A stretch of 64,000 nt of DNA from Pratylenchus scribneri (taxonomy: Eukaryota > Nematoda > Chromadorea > Rhabditida > Pratylenchidae): assembly GCA_030063045.1 (NCBI GenBank), contig JAQSEB010000231.1:62001-126000 (forward strand). Reading direction: 5' to 3'. This document shows, piece after piece, positions 63,908 to 64,000 of this stretch. A model generated the notes under the pieces. The model saw nothing but the letters and a program-made list of their open reading frames with translations, was not told where the DNA came from and made no database searches. How positions within the stretch are numbered: the stretch's first letter is position 1; each line of letters starts with the position of its first letter. The translations under genes were made by a program, and so were the position numbers.

Positions 63908-64000
63908 CCGACCAATTTGGGGCTAGAATTTAATTTTTTTCAAAAATATTATTAGAATCATATTCTACACTCTAAAATAGAGGTATCAAAGCCTTCGATT
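63908..64000 (+). repeat. Partial C-type monomer at the window edge
   Basis: This C-type unit with ctacac and G76 is cut by the window end at consensus position 93. The array therefore continues to the right. Confidence 0.95.

Larger units (their letters stand above)
1..64000 (+). repeat. Satellite DNA array, 171-bp monomer, single orientation
   Basis: The window consists entirely of tandem copies of one monomer. Units start with atgacc (or ccgacc) at 1, 172, 343, 514 and so on, giving a 171-bp period. I traced 357 complete full-length monomers, 46 short 62-bp units and a last partial unit starting at 63908. The consensus has about 39 G+C in 171 bp (about 23% GC). T/A tracts lie at positions 27-33, 35-39, 92-101, 116-120 and 134-138, and a TCGATCGA palindrome at 154-161. 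All copies have the same orientation and no foreign DNA interrupts them. Every reading frame on both strands contains a stop in each monomer, so the array is non-coding. A monomer near nucleosome-plus-linker length is typical of centromeric or pericentromeric satellites (known for many families); a centromeric role here is inference. The family is not one I recognise. Confidence 0.98.
43388..64000 (+). repeat. Zone III: 120 monomers, strict 171-bp spacing, many C-type
   Basis: From 43388 to 63907 there are exactly 120 x 171 bp, with no indel and no short unit; a partial unit ends the window. By my count 42 of the 120 are C-type. Most units have tattatt at 40-46 and G76. New variants are common here: cttcac (C60T), ctacac (C60A, mostly after 57239), aaatatctc (C104T), ctatcg (G156T) and G34 (ttgaaaaa). 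Variation is therefore by substitution and shuffling of whole monomers, unlike zone II. G34 links this zone to zone I, and the zone continues beyond the window. Confidence 0.93.

Noticed and set aside
1..64000. CRISPR array
   Set aside because: The repeats are contiguous 171-bp units without unique spacers, and there are no cas genes.
1..64000. Primate alpha satellite, because of the 171-bp length
   Set aside because: I see no resemblance of the monomer to the alpha consensus as I know it, no proper CENP-B box, and a markedly higher A+T content. The shared length is taken as coincidence or a common nucleosome constraint.
1..64000. Assembly artefact from a collapsed or looping repeat
   Set aside because: Cannot be excluded from sequence alone. 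However, the many private markers, nested blocks with different periods and different copy numbers argue against a simple assembler loop.
1..64000. Inverted segments or array orientation switches
   Set aside because: Every unit traced reads in the same direction; no reverse-complement monomer was seen.

Overview
The whole window is one uninterrupted, head-to-tail array of an AT-rich satellite DNA (about 77% A+T in the consensus). I found no protein gene, RNA gene, transposon or unique sequence. Read from atgacc as position 1, the monomer is 171 bp. By walking the monomers I count 357 complete full-length units (333 of 171 bp, 22 of 172 bp, 2 of 164 bp), 46 truncated 62-bp units, and a final partial unit of 93 bp. 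These numbers reproduce the window length exactly. All units are on the same strand. Such an array indicates a eukaryote and most likely centromeric or pericentromeric heterochromatin. I do not recognise the family and cannot name the species. It is not human alpha satellite, although the monomer length is the same; insect or plant origin would both fit.

Layout. Zone I (1-6156) is 36 monomers with no indel at all and only scattered base changes. Zone II (6157-43387) is structurally lively. It holds all 46 short 62-bp units (consensus positions 58-119, produced by one 109-bp deletion), which build 233-bp composite repeats including runs of 8 and 5 copies. It also holds every +1 (172-bp) and -7 (164-bp) monomer, and overlapping higher-order repeats with periods of 2751, 3232, 1897, 1322, 2240 and 5253 bp. 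Zone III (43388-64000) returns to strict 171-bp spacing for 120 monomers without an indel. It is rich in a diverged monomer class (C-type, 42 of 120) and has higher-order repeats made only of whole monomers: a 342-bp dimer x5, a 15-mer of 2565 bp x2, a 684-bp tetramer and a 513-bp trimer.

Two main haplotypes differ in the box that spans the monomer junction: T-type (ttttatgaccattttgaggc) and C-type (cttccgaccaatttggggct). C-type rises from 0/36 in zone I to about 14/201 in zone II and 42/120 in zone III. Every monomer carries inverted repeats: a 42-bp imperfect dyad at positions 108-149, a small hairpin at 62-76, and a 7-bp stem pairing 73-79 with 101-107. The two commonest polymorphisms outside the junction box, positions 76 and 104, face each other in that stem. 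The variants G-C, G-T and T-A are seen as well as the mismatched T-C. The 62-bp units keep this stem in its perfect G76-C104 form and lose the 42-bp dyad.

Nothing here encodes a pathway. The biology is that of satellite turnover (unequal exchange, conversion, amplification) and possibly of centromeric chromatin. Counts and positions were obtained by eye and should be rechecked by a tandem-repeat program.
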